Source: CAZDYP01 sp964509505 (lineage in GTDB: Bacteria; Chloroflexota; Anaerolineae; JACRMK01). From it: a stretch of 23,923 nucleotides of DNA. The notes under the pieces are model-generated. The model was not told the origin of the DNA, ran no database searches, and saw only the letters and a program-made list of their open reading frames with translations. How positions within the stretch are numbered: position 1 is the stretch's first letter; every line of letters begins with the position of its first letter. A program made the translations under genes and the position numbers. The stretch lies in the NCBI GenBank assembly GCA_964509505.1, contig CAZDYP010000068.1, forward strand, positions 1-23,923, in the 5' to 3' direction. Below are positions 23,100-23,923 of the stretch, piece by piece.

Positions 23100-23923
23100 C
23101 TACTTACTCCAACCTAGTCTGCTTGAAATGAAGCCTCTGATTTCTTGTGGGGTAACTGCATAACTTTCCCCAAAATTCACACCGCCGCCAAACGCGTCGA
23201 AAGGTAAGGCATATCCACCTGCGATGAATTGAGTCATTATGGGCTTACCGGTGGTAGGATTGACTGCGAGCTCCGGTTGTTGAATATGGAGCCCGTTGCT
23301 ATCAAGTGTCACGGGATTCTGATTAGCTGCGAAGGATGTGGTTTCTGATATACAGAAAACCAAGCAACTTCCTGCACCGGTACTTACAGAACCTCCCTTC
23401 AACACTGAATTTAACTCGGGGGCATTAAAGCCTACCAAAGGACCAGTGAGAATATTGCCTCCCGGTGATGCCTTAATATGTGGACCTAAGATTCCATAAG
23501 TTGGCCCCGTTTGAAGACCACCATCAAGACTGAACCCGCATTGCCATGATGATGTGTGGCACATGAAATTTACTCCACCTGAGCTACTTACACCCCAACC
23601 TGCTCCTAGGAAATCTAGCGGGTCAGGCCCGATGGGAATACCACCAATAGGTATGAAATTGAAGGAGAAGCCTCCATTTACCTCGCCCCGCCAACCAAAG
23701 TGGCTTGGTAGCCACCAAGGAATGCTCTCAGTATTACCTGTACTAGAAGCAGAGCTTTCCCCGCCGCGTGTTGGAGGTGGGGGTGGCGGTGGTGGTTGAC
23801 TTTGAGATTGCCCTGAACAGTCTTCATCATCGTAGCATGGTGTATGGCCGCTTGGGTCAACATACTTGAGCGGATTGTTGAACGTGTACGCATACCGATT
23901 CAGCGCCTGCGGCTTGCCCGCGC
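23100..23923 (-). CDS. Rhs-family protein, C-terminal part (runs off the right edge)
   Basis: About 273 codons of one open frame are visible on the minus strand and the 5' part lies outside the window. The first residues seen are AGKPQALNRYAYTFNNPLKY followed by VDPSGH, the hallmark end of the Rhs repeat-associated core. After the core come an acidic/Cys-containing stretch (TPCYDDEDCSG), eight prolines, then a Ser/Thr-rich linker and a glycine-rich C-terminal domain (about 200 aa, for example FSFNFIPIGGIPIGPDPLDF and GVNFMCHTSSWQCGFSLDGG) that I do not recognise. In Rhs proteins the sequence after DPSGH is the variable tip, often a toxin domain. The visible C-terminal domain is AT-richer than most of the window. 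Two small genes follow in the same direction, as toxin-immunity sets often do. Confidence 0.85.
   Translation of the reverse strand, partial: AGKPQALNRYAYTFNNPLKYVDPSGHTPCYDDEDCSGQSQSQPPPPPPPPTRGGESSASSTGNTESIPWWLPSHFGWRGEVNGGFSFNFIPIGGIPIGPDPLDFLGAGWGVSSSGGVNFMCHTSSWQCGFSLDGGLQTGPTYGILGPHIKASPGGNILTGPLVGFNAPELNSVLKGGSVSTGAGSCLVFCISETTSFAANQNPVTLDSNGLHIQQPELAVNPTTGKPIMTQFIAGGYALPFDAFGGGVNFGESYAVTPQEIRGFISSRLGWSK

Noticed and set aside
23678..23893. A 71-codon minus-strand frame starting MRTRSTIRS
   Set aside because: It is an alternative frame over the Rhs core and proline-rich linker; the Rhs frame carries the recognisable core motif and continues to the downstream stop.

Overview
The window looks like chromosomal DNA from a Chloroflexota bacterium, probably Anaerolineae or close to it. 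This is an inference from several features: moderately high GC; long secreted proteins built from DUF11, NEW3-like and FG-GAP modules; PTPTP-type linkers; a YLPLVLKN motif near the C-terminus of the large secreted protein; and intergenic heptad repeats. No rRNA, tRNA or CRISPR array was seen.

Positions 1-9375 (+ strand) are the baseplate half of a contractile injection system (CIS) of the extracellular/phage-tail-like type. In order it encodes a DUF4157 (eCIS core) protein with an HExxH motif, two tandem tube-like LysM proteins (Afp7-like), a VgrG-type spike (Afp8-like), a gp25-like wedge protein (Afp9-like), a baseplate J-like protein (Afp11-like), a tail protein I-like protein (Afp12-like) with an extra N-terminal beta-rich domain, and a baseplate-associated protein with a DUF4159-like C-terminal half. 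Sheath, tube, AAA+ ATPase, terminator cap and PAAR genes are not visible and probably lie to the left. A hairpin with a T-rich tail followed by a consensus sigma-70-type promoter splits the baseplate genes between gp25 and gpJ. A second promoter-like site lies before gpI.

Positions 9422-18017 (+) carry accessory genes that I infer belong to the same locus. Two paralogous class I SAM methyltransferases of the protein-lysine-methyltransferase type overlap by ATGA. They are followed by an FHA-like/Ig-like soluble protein, a two-TM membrane protein, and an 1097-residue FHA-linker-Ig-TM-Ig-Fn3 protein. The FHA-like domains lack key phosphothreonine-binding residues. Together they could form a membrane platform and a modification module for the CIS; this is a hypothesis.

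Positions 18088-21933 (+) encode a large secreted FG-GAP beta-propeller protein with DUF11 and PKD domains. Its early coding region contains a C10 homopolymer, and an arginine-rich tail extends past the usual YLPLV end. Degenerate 7-bp repeats sit directly at the starts of this gene and of the soluble FHA gene.

Positions 22008-23923 (- strand) are visibly AT-richer. They hold the C-terminus of an Rhs-family protein (Rhs core, proline-rich linker, unrecognised C-terminal domain) that runs off the right edge. Downstream of it are a small four-TM protein, a small lipoprotein and a rho-independent terminator. The layout resembles an Rhs toxin/immunity cassette.
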